From: Lithodes maja
Lineage: Eukaryota; Arthropoda; Malacostraca; Decapoda; Lithodidae
Reading direction: 5' to 3'
Assembly: GCA_037953745.1 (NCBI GenBank)
Contig: JBAKBP010007968.1
Location: 31,104-95,103 of the forward strand
Length of the DNA: 64,000 bases
A program made the position numbers and the translations under genes. Shown here in pieces: positions 1-12,012 of this stretch; within the stretch, counting starts at the first letter, position 1; each line of letters starts with the position of its first letter. Below the pieces are notes generated by a model. That model had not been told where the DNA came from and did not search any database. It saw nothing but the letters and a program-made list of their open reading frames with translations.

Positions 1-697
1 TTACCAACGGTACACCTAGGCTATGAAAAAAAGAAAACTCATAGGGGCATAGCAATTCCTGAATGAGAAAACGAGCTAGGCTAAATGAAGCTAAAAGCTA
101 AACTATGCCCAGACTAACAGGAAAAAAGAATATGAAAAGAGAAAGAATGAAAAACATATACGAGGAATGCCAGGCGCCCCCGTACCTTCGGTAGGCTATT
201 TCCACACGCGTCTCCATTATACACACTTAGGAGCCCATTTACGTGTGCCCTAGATCACGTAACATCTGTCTAACAAAAAAGAAGGCCAGATAAGCCGAAA
301 CGAACCTAAACAGGGTGAATTAAAGGAGCACAACAAAAGCGACTTCATCCAATGGAGCGTGTGAAAAAATGATGACAAGAGAGGGTCGCTCATGCGCACG
401 TTCGACAGGGATCTGCACATGACGGAACACGGGATGGGCCTTAAGCGGTAACTAAGGTAAACCCCTTTTTCTTCTCTTCTATGCTTTTTTCACCTTCGGT
501 GGTAGTTTTGGTTAATGTACAACATCTCCTAGAGCAAGATAAGGAGTAGACTCTAGACGTTTTCTTTTTAACCGCGGTTGGAATGACGACATAGCAGTCA
601 AAATAGACAAGTCGTCATTGCAATTAGGTTAATAGCCTTGACGTTGGATTTGCCAAGACTACTAACAAATATTAAGATTAACCTCAAGACATCAAGC
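1..697. other. Unclassified non-coding sequence
   Basis: No reading frame resembling a known protein is visible on either strand. The final part (about 640-697) resembles the stretch before the internal complementary region of the DIRS element at 15590-15630, so at least the right end is probably the 3' untranslated region of a DIRS-like element whose terminal repeat lies outside the window. I recognise nothing in the rest. Confidence 0.4.
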
Positions 698-758
698 GAA
701 TGGGAAGGGGATGGATGGGAGGGCCCTACATCGTCAATGATTACGGGGCCCCTACTAA
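698..758 (-). repeat. Remnant of a DIRS internal complementary region (copy 3)
   Basis: The segment has the same order as 15624-15685 of the complete DIRS element: a G-rich motif (GGGAAGGGGA) followed by a stretch with GTCAATGATTACGGGGCC. It stops abruptly at 758, where the left end of another DIRS-like element starts. Strand is inferred from the complete element. It is a short truncated remnant without coding sequence. Confidence 0.6.
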
Positions 759-1270
759 ATTACGGTTTTGACAACCCGTAAGGGAAGGAAGGAAAAACTA
801 ATATTTATTGGTGGCTCCTGAAGTCAATGACGTAAGAGCCTATGATAATATGGCCTCGTTCCGGGCTCCTCAGAGACCGGGTTAACCTTGATCACGACGG
901 TCTAGAACCAAGATCATCATAGGGGGTACCCCTTAATCATTCCTAAGGTACGTCATTGGGACGGAGGCACTGAAAAGTAGAAAATAAAAAAGAAAAGAAT
1001 TAACACAGTTTGAATACTGCGCCTCTGCGCATTCTGATCTTCCTCTTGTTTCCCATAACATGCCTGCTACCCCCACCTACCCAGGTGCGACCTTTTATGT
1101 ACTGTATATATCAAGTTGAGCATGTGTATGGGAAGGGGATGGTGGGAGGGCAATTGTCGTCATTGACTTCAGGAGCCACCAATAAATATTAGTTTTTCCT
1201 TCCTTCCCTTACGGGTTGTCAAAACCGTAATTTATTGGTGGCTCCTTACGTGAACACTCAATGACGTAAG
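759..1270 (-). mobile_element. DIRS-like element fragment (copy 2): left terminal repeat plus ICR
   Basis: The first ~70 bases (759-830) are the reverse complement of 1158-1232. At 1232 the sequence switches to a second arm carrying TTTATTGGTGGCTCC. This is the layout of a DIRS left terminal repeat and internal complementary region (ICR); the start-to-ICR distance is about 400 bp here and 425 bp in the complete element at 15232. The G-rich motif lies just before the ICR at about 1128-1150. Recombinase, RT and Gag should follow to the right but are absent, so the copy is truncated. An AT dinucleotide marks the junction at 759-760, as in the complete copy. Confidence 0.75.
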
Positions 1271-1734
1271 ACCCTAGAATATCACGACTGGTGGAGGGAC
1301 CTTCATATGCTCATCAAGCTTAAAAATCTAAATTTAATAGGAAGACTAAAAACGAATATGTAAACTGTGACATTAGTGTTCAATTATAAAAGTATAACAG
1401 TAAGAAAAAGATATATAAGGCGGGTACCATTAAAGAAGCCTTATCTCAGAAAAACAGAACTACTGTACTGAGATGTGAATACTGGTAATCGTATATCACA
1501 AAATTAAAATTAAAATAAAGTTACACATTTATAGTTGCAATAATATATAGATATTGCTATGTAACAGATATAATGCAGTAATAACACTCTTGTTATTTAT
1601 TTCAGATTGTGTGTCCTGCCAACTTGTCATGGAACCTAACATGCCCCCTCCATTTTCATTTAAGGTGAATGGTAGGGCACACCTTCTATTACACTACAGA
1701 ACTGGTAATAAAAGCATTGAACAAATATATCAAT
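1271..1734. other. AT-rich unclassified stretch
   Basis: Only short frames with no recognisable similarity. It may include the remaining 3' region of DIRS copy 2 and older sequence into which the LINE at 1750 inserted. No promoter, RNA gene or repeat could be supported. Confidence 0.35.
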
Positions 1735-1749
1735 CTACTTATTGGCCTT

Positions 1750-3767
1750 GGAGCACCAAATACGTGAAGGATTTTCGAAGAAACAACCCACAGTGACGGT
1801 TTTCTTCGACATTGCGAAGGCTTATGATACCACTTGGCGTTATCGCATTCTAAAAATCCTCCATAGCTCTGGTATGCGGGGCTCCCTTTCCCAATTCCTC
1901 CAGAACTTTCTATCAACCGCACATTTCAGGTTAAAAACAACGGTATATTATCTGCAATAAAACCTCAACCTAATGGAATACCCCAAGGCTGTTCCCTAAG
2001 TAGTGTACTGTACTCTATGATATTGCAATAAATAGTGTTACAAAATGCCTCCCTCCTGATATCCCTCATAGCCTCTATGTGGATGACTTAGCCATTTATT
2101 ATACGTCTCCTAGTTTAACACACATTCAACGTCGTCTAAACACTGCTCTTCATTCCATACAAGCTTGGGCGTCCTCAACTGGTTTCCGCTTCTCGACTGA
2201 AAAAACCAATGCTGTCGTTTTCTATCGCGACCTTAGACACTTGCGTAAGCAGTCCATCACCCTCTCTATGGGTTCTTCCAAGATTAAATTCCTTGCCTCC
2301 ACTAAATTCCTTGGCCTTATCTTTGATACCCACCTAAATTGGAAATCCCATGTTGCCACTCTGAAGGCTCGGTGCCTTCAGCGCATGAATGTCCTCAAGT
2401 CTGTGGCACGTGTTCATTGGGGTGCTGACCGATCTACGTTACTGCTCTTTTATAGATCCACCATTCTATCTGCCCTGGATTATGGTTGTCCGGTATATGG
2501 CACTGCCTCGGCATCCACATTGCAGACACTTAACTCCGTTCATCACCTTGGCATACGTATTAGCTCAGGAGCTTTCCGGTCCTCTCGTGTGTACAGTGTG
2601 CTCAGTGAGGCTGGGGTCCTGCCATTAACGTATCATCGTCAGCTGGTTCAGCTGCGAACTGCCATCCGTCTCCAACAGGATCCCACATTGAAGGACCTTT
2701 TCTGTTCCCAAGATTTTTGTGTTACTCCTACTACTACCTTGCCTTTTACCCTCTTATCCTGCCAATTACTCGCATCTTACAATATTCCAACACCTCATTC
2801 GCCCCTCCCCTGTATTTCAATTACCCCCTGGATCCTTAAACACCCTGAAGTTTGTTTCCATTTGACTGACCAAGTAGAGGCTGTGACTCCAGTCCAACGC
2901 CGTACCTTAGCATTACAACATCTTGATAGTCATGTTCCAGCTGCCTTCATCTACACTGATGGTTCGAAGGTTCCGGATGCCGTAGGTAGTGCAGCGGTTT
3001 CTGACCATGGTATCCATCAAAGCTCCCTACATCCTTGTTCCACCGTTTTCACTGCAGAGTTGTGGGCTATTCATGGTGCCCTGACCCTCATCTCTGCACT
3101 TCCAAACAATCCTCCTCACGTAGTTATCTGCAGTGACTCAAAAAGTGTGTTGCAAGCATTGGGAGAGTACGCCCCACGTGACCCATTGATCATCGATGTT
3201 ATCCTGAAAATCCACGAATTAAAATGCAGCTCTCGATCCATCACCCTCTGTTGGATCCCCGCCCATGTAGGCATTGCGGGAAATGAACGTGCTGACGCCC
3301 TTGCTAAACAGGCCTGTCTAGATGCTCCGGCATCCACTGTCCTCAGATCGGATGACCTAATTCCTGTAGTTCGACGGCATATTCATGATAAGTGGCGCTC
3401 AGAATGGAGGGATCAACCTTTGGGAGGTCACCTTCGTTCCATCAAAGACGACATTCACATGTGGCCCTCTTCACTCAGCCCCTGTCGCGCTGACCAAACC
3501 CTCTTAACTCGATTACGCATAGGACACACGAGACTCACTCATGGATATCTATTGACCACTCCCCGTAGTCCTCCGCCAGAATGTCGCCATTGTCGCACAG
3601 TTCTTACTATCCCTCACATTTTATGCGTTTGTCCCATGTACGGCCCTGAAAGACGTCGCTTCTTGCGACACACCTCTTTAAAAGACATCCTTTCTGACTC
3701 AGATTCATTCTCGTTCATAGCCATCCGCCATTTCTTAGCAGCTCTTAATCTCTACGATGAAATCTGA
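1750..3767 (+). pseudogene. LINE ORF2 remnant: RT C-terminal half and RNase H
   Basis: The first ~330 bases show the RT motif FFDIAKAYDTTW and then several frame breaks (about 1915-2075). From 2079 a single open frame of 562 codons follows. It begins at the RT catalytic box (a Tyr codon just upstream gives YVDD), passes through the thumb region, and ends with an RNase H domain: YTDGSK (first Asp), TAELWA (Glu), CSDSKS (second Asp) and GNERADALAKQA (last Asp). A Cys/His-rich tail (CRHC, HILCVCP) follows. RNase H downstream of RT places it in the I-like group of LINEs; I cannot fix the clade. Lacking endonuclease and ORF1, it cannot function alone. Confidence 0.88.
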
Positions 3768-3810
3768 CCAGTGACCTATATGACTTGACTTACTATCCCC
3801 CCGCCGACCA

Positions 3811-3844
3811 CTAGCCTTATGAGGGCCTCGGCCCAGAGGGCTAG
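3811..3844 (+). other. Conserved 3' stem-loop of LINE copy 1
   Basis: CTAGCC at the left pairs with GGCTAG at the right, and an inner GGGCC/GGCCC stem closes over two bases. The same structure occurs at the same place before the CAA tail of LINE copy 2 (13971-14004). Probably the RNA element recognised by the LINE RT; this role is inferred. Confidence 0.65.
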
Positions 3845-3990
3845 TTTAAATTAAACACGTCTTCAACAACAACAACTACTTATTGGCCTTAGGGGGTATG
3901 TTCTAGCCTTAACCCCTCAGACCCGGTTGGGCTCTGAGGCATCCATAACAAACACGGCCCGCGCAACCCGGACGGGCTCTGAGGCTCCGA

Positions 3991-5859
3991 GTGCTTGCGT
4001 ACGTGCTTTCGAATGGCGCTCGTAAATTTTTGGTGTCGTGGGTGGTAGATGGCGCCACCACACGTGAACTACGCCACGACAACAGCCTCTACCCCGACGC
4101 CATCATGGATAGTACGCCAAAAAGTTATTCCGCTGTGTCCGATACCGTGCTCCCTACGACGCCCGCCCAAGCTCGTCGTGTCTTACGCAGACGCCACCGC
4201 CTAAATGTGTTATCTCCCGGAGGTATTGAGGAGACATTGAGAATTTATGAGCGTGCTGATGCACAGTATAATGTTGATGATGAAGGCAGTGATAAATCGG
4301 CTAATTATCAGTCGAGTGATTATGGCGATGACAGTGACAAAGACGCTCAATTCATGGGATTTGCGAGTGAACATGAGAGTGATGAAGGTGATGTAGCAGC
4401 TTTCGCGGAAGCTGTTTTAGCTGAAGACATTGAAGTGGGGAAAGTGAGTGAGTGGGAGAGTTCAAGGTCACTCTCCAAGTTTCAGTTGAGTGACACGACT
4501 CCAAGCCCTTCGCCAGCTAAATCGCCTTTCAAGCTACGCTTTTATAAGAAGCAGGTACTTGAAAAGGCAGCCGCGGCAGCCAGGGAAGAAGCCAAAAGAC
4601 TTGGTGAAAATGAGGCTGTGAGTGAGGGTGAGCGTGGTGACTCATCTCGCCTGCCATTGTCTCCCTTATCTACCCAAGCCACCCAAGATGACCCGGGCGC
4701 CCCGCATTCTTCCCCACCACCCCCACCACTGCCAAGGGTTGAGGACCCCCACTTTCGTCCTATTTGCCTCCTAGGTCCCCCGACAGGAGACATACTGCTG
4801 CCGAAAAGGGGAAAGGCAGGAAATATGTGAAAAAGGGACAGAAAACTAAGCGGGCTTTGTTCGAGGCTCCCGCGGCGTCCACCCCTGCCGGCCCCAGCCA
4901 TACGCTCCCGCAACTTTCCCCACGGTCCTCCCCACCTCTCCAGCCGTCAACATATGTTCCTGACGAAGTCTTTGAGCTCGCATCACCAATACCTGGGCCT
5001 AGTGACAGTGAAACATTGCTTTCTGCCATTCGTCGCAGGCCAAGGAGCCCAGGACCTCGGGGGGACATAGCCTCACCTGCCACTCGTTCCCCCCCGCACG
5101 CCGCCCCCCCCCGCACGCCGCCCACGCATCACTCGTTCTCCGCCAGATTATGTGGGGGACACTGACGATGAGGGCACCTCTCAGACCATGACTATGACCA
5201 TGGCCATGACTATATAGGTCCACCGTCAGGGCAAGATGACCACTCTGACGACGACGAATATATGGACATGGACGACCCTCAACCCATCCGCTCCGCCCGG
5301 GGGCGTCGTGCTGTGGCCCGCCCTGGCCGCCACCCTGGCCGCCACCCTGGCCGCCCTAGGGCGCGCGCCTCCCGAGTTGGCCGTGGGCGTGCTGGGCCAT
5401 CAGCTGGAGCTCTTCGTCAGCGTCGCCAAGACCCATTTTACGTTTTTCAGTGGCAAGACATGGCTGACGGGGAAGATTACAACCTTGATGTACCAGCTTT
5501 TGATGAGGTACAGGAGGGTTCAGGAATTACCCCAAATTTTCCCGCAGGCCCCAATGCTCCACCACATGAGCTTTTTGAGGCCATTTTTGATGAGGAGGTT
5601 ACCGGATTTGTCATCAAGGAGACAAACAAACCCCACCAATTCCAGGTCCACTTTTTTGACAAGGTGACCAAGGGCCACATGAGGCAGTGGACCGTCGTGA
5701 CTCATCACGAGTTCATGGTGTTCCTGGCACTCACCATGCTAATGCCTCATGTCAAGAAGCATAGGTTGCCTGACTATTGGATCACCAATGATCTCATATC
5801 CACCCCTGCCTTCGGGAAATATATGTCTCGCGACCGGTACCTTGACATCCTCGCAGCGC
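3991..5859 (+). pseudogene. piggyBac transposase, N-terminal half
   Basis: The acidic, Ser-rich N-terminal region (3991-4830, from the first ATG) has the low-complexity character usual before the piggyBac core. Coding then shifts frame at about 4770-4830 and again between 5140 and 5240, in a proline/arginine-rich and then Asp/His/Tyr-rich stretch. From 5262 the frame is open into the conserved core, with an insertion-domain region (HELFEAIFDEEVTGFVIKE) and DYWITNDL. It ends at RYLDILAA, where the LINE interrupts. The same reading frame resumes at 14035. The frameshifts lie in repetitive sequence and could be real decay or assembly error. Confidence 0.75.
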
Positions 5860-6302
5860 CCCCGCTCTGCCTGCTTCGTTGGTTTCACTTTTGAACATGT
5901 GCGGGGGCTGACGGAGGCGGCAGGAGGGGAGTGCATGCCCCCATGCCCACCCTTCCTGCCGCCCCCAACTAATTGTAGTGGGCCCTATCATTTCTCATCC
6001 TTTCTGTTTTCCGTTTTTCCCTTCTTCCCGCTGCCCCCTTCTTTGGGAGCACCGTGACTGTCATGAGGTAAACGACCGTACTCACTCTTTGGTTTCGTTG
6101 GAGGGTGTTGTGGGTCGGCAATCCCTACACCCGTCGAACTGTGGTACCCGACGTGTTCGAGCGAGGGGAAACTTTTATGCCAAACCCTAACCCTTGTGCT
6201 GGGTCGGTGATCGACGGATCGACGGCCCTTAAGGTGCATTAGTCGGGGTGTATCTCTGCAAGAATTCCTAGGGCGGTCGTCCTGTCCTCTAATTGTGGCT
6301 CC
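5860..6302 (+). other. 5' untranslated region of LINE copy 2
   Basis: GC-rich sequence between the left target duplication and the first long ORF1 frame. LINEs of this type carry an internal promoter here, but I identify no specific promoter element. Confidence 0.5.
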
Positions 6303-8105
6303 ATGGTGGGTTTGGAATCTGACTCAGATGAATTTAGAAATATTCGTCCTATGGAATCTAAAATTGCCCCCTCCGACGTCGACCCCTGTGAGAAATTGGA
6401 CTGCCTCAAGGACCCTTCCCCTGCTGCCAACAGTGCCGGAGTTCCCCACTCAGGCATGGCACCCACAGACCTTGGCGAACCTCCTAAGGATACTGTGACG
6501 AATTCTCCATCGTCGGGTAGTGAGATCCATCAGGTGATCTCCCCGGCATCAATTCCTATGCAAAGTACTGCCTCTGTGATCAATAATAGTGATGTCAACC
6601 CCACAATCTCGACTTTAACTTCTAAATTACCAAATTATGATTCTAGCCTTAGCCTACCTCTTCATTCCATTGACAACCTTAATGAAGAAGCTCGCATGCC
6701 CTCAGCTGACACCCCTACGGATGCTTCTTGTATCCCTGACCCGTCTGTGACTACATCTGTTACCATCTTCCCTCCGGATGCAGGATCTACTACCTCAATT
6801 AAACCTGCTTCTGTACCTCCACGATCTCAACGGGCCATTGATGCAGGTACAGGAAAAGACCTTGCCGGTATTTCCTCTGCCATTCACACGCTTCTACCGT
6901 ACGTACCTTCGCATAACCGACAAAGGCGTAAGCGTAACACGTATACCCCTGCTTCGAAGGACACTTATAACGCTATGTTCAGTCCCCCTGATTGGTCACG
7001 GTTTTTCACGGTCTCTGGTGAACCTATGGATGATTTTAGTCTATACGATACTCTCGCACAAGATATTGGTGACTTCACCATGCATGCTGTTGGATCGGCC
7101 AAGTGCATGATTGAGGTGAAAACACAGGAGCAATCAGAAGCCTTACAAGCCTACCTCGACACCCCCAACGACAGATACATAGGTAAACCAGATGAATACC
7201 TGAATCAGTGTACTGGCACGGTTGTGCTCCCTTCCGACTTCGAATTTGCAGATCAAAGCTTTACAGACTCAACCAATCGTATCTTAAAATGATTGCAAAG
7301 AACTGACCCCACTGTTGTTAAAGTGGACACTTATACTGCTCCTCAGCGTGGAAATTGGCCCCCACTACTCATTGTCAAAATCTATTTTAAACGCCATGAC
7401 CTCCCTATGCATGTCCGTCTTGCAGGTCGCCAACTGCAAGTACGAAGGTATGTTAACAAGCCGAGACAATGCACAAATTGCTGGAAGCTTGGGCATTCAA
7501 CCCCACAGTGTCGGGCTCTCAATGCTCGTTGCTTAAATTGTGGCTCAGAACAACATGCTCTCAACAATTGTCAAGCCAGCGCGCCCCGTTGTGCAAATTG
7601 TGACGGGTCCCACCAAGCCAATGTCAGAACATGCCCGCACTTTGCGTTTCATCGTGACGTATTACATTTACAGGCCACGAAAGGACTCCCCTTCCGGTCT
7701 GCTGCAGCACAATTAAGGCAGGAAGGTAAATCTCCTGCATATAGATGGTATGAATCAACTACACCGGCTGACTCCTCTGACCACCAGCGTCCAGAGCAGC
7801 CTCTGGCACCACCTATTAGCCCACAACATTACCCCACCAATGATACCTTCCGTTTAGTTCACCTTAACTCCCCGGACCTATCCACCTCAAACAGGTTCGA
7901 GGGATTTACTAACTTGACCGATGATACTGAGTTTTGGAACATGACTGCCGAAGAGAACCTCGTGGAATGTAACACAGTACCAGATATAGAGACTTCTCCC
8001 CAATCTCGTCCACCCAGTCGCTCCTCGGAAAAAGCGTAAGGTTGCAAGTCCTACCGGTCATTATCCCGGACCTCAAAACTCGGCTCCACCACACAGACGT
8101 GGGTT
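6303..8105 (+). pseudogene. LINE ORF1 (Gag-like nucleic-acid-binding protein)
   Basis: ORF1 proteins coat the LINE RNA. The first 329 codons (6303-7292) are Ser/Thr/Pro-rich, then enter a conserved region (KCMIEVKTQEQSEALQ) resembling the RNA-recognition part of Jockey/I ORF1. A TGA at 7290-7292 interrupts the frame, which then continues unshifted. The second part (7293-8039) has three zinc knuckles: CTNCWKLGHSTPQC, CLNCGSEQHALNNC and CANCDGSHQANVRTC. The frame ends at 8037-8039. In the +1 frame at this point the codons read PRKKRKV, a strongly basic, NLS-like cluster, which suggests a frameshift. The chosen ATG is the first in the long frame; the true start could be elsewhere. Confidence 0.85.
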
Positions 8106-8471
8106 ATGCCTATCCACGGTCCGGACTGTGGCTGCCATAACTGCGGCCGAGTCTTTCTACTTCAGGGCAAGACTTCTACCCGTACAGTACTCACCGAACA
8201 TCTTCACAAATTTCTTTCCAAGCGAGCTCCAGCGGAAGATGCTCAAATTCACCCTACTCCTTGTTATTGTGTCACCCATATTTGTGAATCTGATCCTACG
8301 CCCAAGGACTTGATGCAGAGATTCCTGAAGGACAATAACCTGTTGGATTCTGACTTGACTAATATAGAGCTATCACAATCCCGATTTGATGTTCACCAAC
8401 CTCCTGTCAATGTGCGTACCACCTCACCACGCCTGATCCTCCCTGTACCCTTGAGCGACATGTTCCGTTAG
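8106..8471 (+). pseudogene. LINE Cys-rich segment 1 (C-terminal ORF1 region)
   Basis: The segment is in the frame of ORF1 and lies 66 bases after its stop. It contains CGCHNC and, about 35 residues later, CYCVTHIC. The pattern Cys-x-Cys-x2-Cys recurs in the next segment (8611-9000), so the two look like a duplicated small metal-binding domain between the ORF1 knuckles and the ORF2 endonuclease. I do not recognise the domain. Function unknown. Confidence 0.5.
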
Positions 8472-8610
8472 CCGCTCCCCACTGCCCAGATCCCGATGCT
8501 CCCAAACCTAGGGACATTCCCCACAATCTCCTGATAACCCTACGATACCATCATCTGACGAACCTTCGATAAAGACTCATCATACCCCGAGCCCCACACA
8601 ATCTCCTGTA

Positions 8611-9000
8611 TTGATATGTCACACCAATATCCCACCTGACAAATGTGGATGTACAATTTGCTTCCGTAATTACATCACACTCCATATCTGTGCCACGGAT
8701 CCCTGCCTCCTTGCTCGGACGCAGGAATTTGTCACCACACGTACACTTCCCCCTAACCCTGATGGAGATGTTACCTCCGCTTATCTATTTATGAACACTC
8801 TGCGCCAAAAACTCCTCCACTGCCCCACCCTTGTTCCTAAACTAGTCACACAATTCACAGCTATTTCTGAACATCTACCCCTTCACCTCCATCCACACAA
8901 CCCTCTCCACACTCACAACCTTTATCAGACTCTCTTCAAGAGACCACTATTGTCGATGATTCTGACAATCCTATTCTTGATGGCATATAACATTTTGTAA
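8611..9000 (+). pseudogene. LINE Cys-rich segment 2, directly upstream of ORF2
   Basis: This open frame has CGCTIC followed by ICATDPC, a second copy of the motif in segment 1. It is in the same frame as the ORF2 endonuclease and separated from it only by a TAA at 8998-9000, immediately before WNINGY, where endonucleases normally have LQWN. CAA to TAA is a plausible origin of the stop. An alternative frame ends at 8989, so the true ORF1/ORF2 boundary is uncertain. Confidence 0.5.
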
Positions 9001-12000
9001 TGGAATATAAACGGATACCAAACTCGCCTCCGTATGGGAGAATTACAACGATTACTTAAATTATATTCACCATTATGCATTTGCCTCCAACATGTAGGCA
9101 ATTTTGTTGTCCCCCCCAGGCATTATACTGTTGCTGCTAGCTCCCCTATAACCCCTTCACATCTCCGAACGGCCATCCTTGTGCACTATAAGTGCGTATT
9201 TGTAACTGTCACCCTTGACCCCAACCCTTTTCAAACAACTGCTGTCTCCATTTCATTACCAAACCTTCCTTCCTTGATTGTTTGCTCCTCCTACAATCAA
9301 CCCTCCTGTCATTACAATACTTCAGACCTTCATCAAATAGTACAACAACTGACCCCACCGTACCTTATTCTGGGCGACTTTAACGCACACTCTCCCCTTT
9401 GGGGCAACCCAAACACAGACATCCCAGGCGATAAAATTGAAAAATATCTCCTTAATTCTACTCTTTGTTGTCTCAACTTTGACACCCCCACCTACAGATC
9501 TGCTACCCACTGTACATTTTCCGCTGTCGATCTTTCCTTTGCCTCGGATGACGCAGCTCCCCTATTTGACTGGTCAGTTTTACAGGATCGCTTCTCCAGC
9601 GACCACTACTCTATACTCCTTAAGTATTTGTGCCCTGCATCCTCCACTCAAATATCAAGTTATAATCTCTCTAAAGCTGATTGGACGTCTTATACTCACT
9701 CCTCTGCAGACGTTTCGGACTTCTCCCCTACCTCTTCCCCTGCACACAATTTTGATTATTTTTCGTCCTTCCTGAACTTCATTGCTCGCACTCATATCCC
9801 GCTTACCTCCTCGCTGTCGCACCCTCGCCAGGTCCCTTGGTGGACGCCCACTCTAGCCCAAATGATAAAATTCAAGCATCGTGTGGAACGCCTTCTTAAG
9901 CGTCTGAGTGTTAGGCAGCGACGTTTAAAGACTGTTTCCCCCCGACTTTTTTCCACTAATCGTTACTTTGACCTTATAACCATCACTATTGAAAATATTG
10001 CCCTTAAAACGTTCTATAACAAGATCTGTGCAGTTTTCAAACGCAGTATCCTTGACAACAAGATACTTTCATGGCGATCATATATCTCGTCCTTCACTTC
10101 CCGCACCCCTCTCTCAACTTTATGGAAAAAGTTTCGCAGTATCAACGGACGCACTGTACGGCCTCCACTCTCTCCACTCAAAGACCCTGCCTCAGACTCG
10201 CTTACACATGACCCCCTTGACATCGCTGCCATACATGCCAAACACTTCTGTCACGTCAGCTCAGACCAGTCATTGCCTCGTCAATTTCTTCTTTATAAAT
10301 GTATGGAGGAATCTCGCCCGCTATCTTTTCATAGCGGGGAAACACATGAATATAACCCCTTTTTCAATTCCGGAATTGCGAAACGCGCTCGACCTGTGTA
10401 CAGACACTACTCCTGGCCCGGATGGATTCTCGTACTCTCTCATCCGTCACCTCCATCCACGTGCGCTACAACATCTTTTACAACTGTACAATCAGTTTTG
10501 GATAAGTAACTACTTTCCACCGTCTTGGCAGCATACTTACACTATACCCGTACCGAAGCCTGGAAAAGATCATAGTCTTCCCACAAATTACAGACCGATT
10601 GTGCTTACCTCATGCCTCTGCAAATTAATGGAAAAAAATTATCAATCCTCGACTTTTACATTACGCTGAGTCGCATGCCCTACTATCCCCATATCAGAAT
10701 GGTTCCCGCCCTGGCCGTTCTACACTGCACTCACTTATTCGCCTTGAACACCAAATACGTGATGGGTTCTCCAAGAACCAACCCACAGTGGCAATATTTT
10801 TTGACATTGCTAAGGCTTATGACACAACATGGAGACACAGGATTTTTAAAAATTTACACGATTCTGGCATGCGGGGTCCTCTTCCCTGCTTTTTACAAAA
10901 TGTTCTTTCTAACCGTACATTTCAGGTCAAAAATAATGGTCTCCTATCGGACATTATGTCACAAATTAATGGAATACCACAAGGATGTGCCCTTAGCAGC
11001 TTACTCTTTATTATGGCGATCAATAGTGTCATACGCAGCCTCCCACCTGACATATCGTATAGCTTGTATGTGGACGACTTCGCAATATATTATACTTCTC
11101 CCAGTCTGACTCACATACAACGGCGTATCAACATTGCTCTAAAATCCATCCACTCTTGGGCATCCACTGCTGGTTTTCAATTTTCTGCTGAAAAGACTAA
11201 CGCTGTTGTATTCTATAGAAATGTTCGACATTTACGTAAACAGTCCATTACTCTCACCATGGGAAATTCTAATATTCAGATCCTTCCACATACCAGGTTC
11301 CTTGGTTTAATCTTTGATACTCACCTCAATTGGAAGAGTCACATTGCCTTCTTAAAGGCACGTTGCCTCCAGAGAATGAATGTTCTGAAAACAGTCTCAC
11401 GAGTCCATTGGGGCGCAGATCGCGCTACGCTTTTACTGGTCTACAGAGCTACCATCCTCTCAGCCCTAGATTATGGTAGCCCTGTCTATGGCACGGTCTC
11501 TGCTTCCACATTAGGAACCCTCGACAGCATACACCATTTGGGCATCCGCATTATCTCGGGGGCATTCCGTTCCTCTCGTGTCTACAATATCCTATGTGAG
11601 GCTGGGACCTTATCTCTAGCCTACCACCGTCGATTAGTCCTCATGCGTACGGCTGTTCGCCTCCGTCATGAACCAACTCTACTAGAACTATTCCATTCCA
11701 CAGATAACTATCGTTCAACTATTCCAGTGCCATTCCCAATATTGTCTCGCCAATTGCTCTCAACTTACAATATCACCGTTCCTCCCATAACTCCCCCTCC
11801 TAGTCACATCACTCCATGGACCCTAAAACACTCTACAGTTTGCTTTCACTTAGCGGATCAACTTGATGCCCAAGTCCCATCTCAATGTCGACATCTCGCT
11901 TTACAACATCTTGATGATCACATCCCGGCTGTTTTCATTTACACCGATGGCTTGAAAAATGTGGATGCCGTGGGTTGCGCTGCAGTCTCAGACCATGGCT

Positions 12001-12012
12001 TGTATCAAAGTA

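Larger units (their letters stand above)
1750..3875 (+). mobile_element. 5'-truncated I-like LINE (copy 1)
   Basis: A 15-base direct repeat (CTACTTATTGGCCTT) flanks the element at 1735-1749 and 3876-3890. The element starts inside the RT domain, at the position matching about 10750 of LINE copy 2, and runs through RNase H to a 3' end of CAA repeats (3862-3875). 5' truncation plus target duplication is typical of target-primed reverse transcription. It is a diverged member of the family at 5860-14034. It lies just left of the piggyBac 5' end. Confidence 0.9.

Noticed and set aside
860..900. piggyBac right terminal repeat (CAGAGACCGGGTTAA)
   Set aside because: Similarity to the left end at 3909 is limited to a short GC-rich core, and it lies inside a DIRS terminal repeat on the wrong side.
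1010..1192. 60-codon frame with hydrophobic start (MNTAPLRILIFLLFPITCLL)
   Set aside because: Looks like a signal peptide but lies across the DIRS terminal repeat and ICR; no further support.
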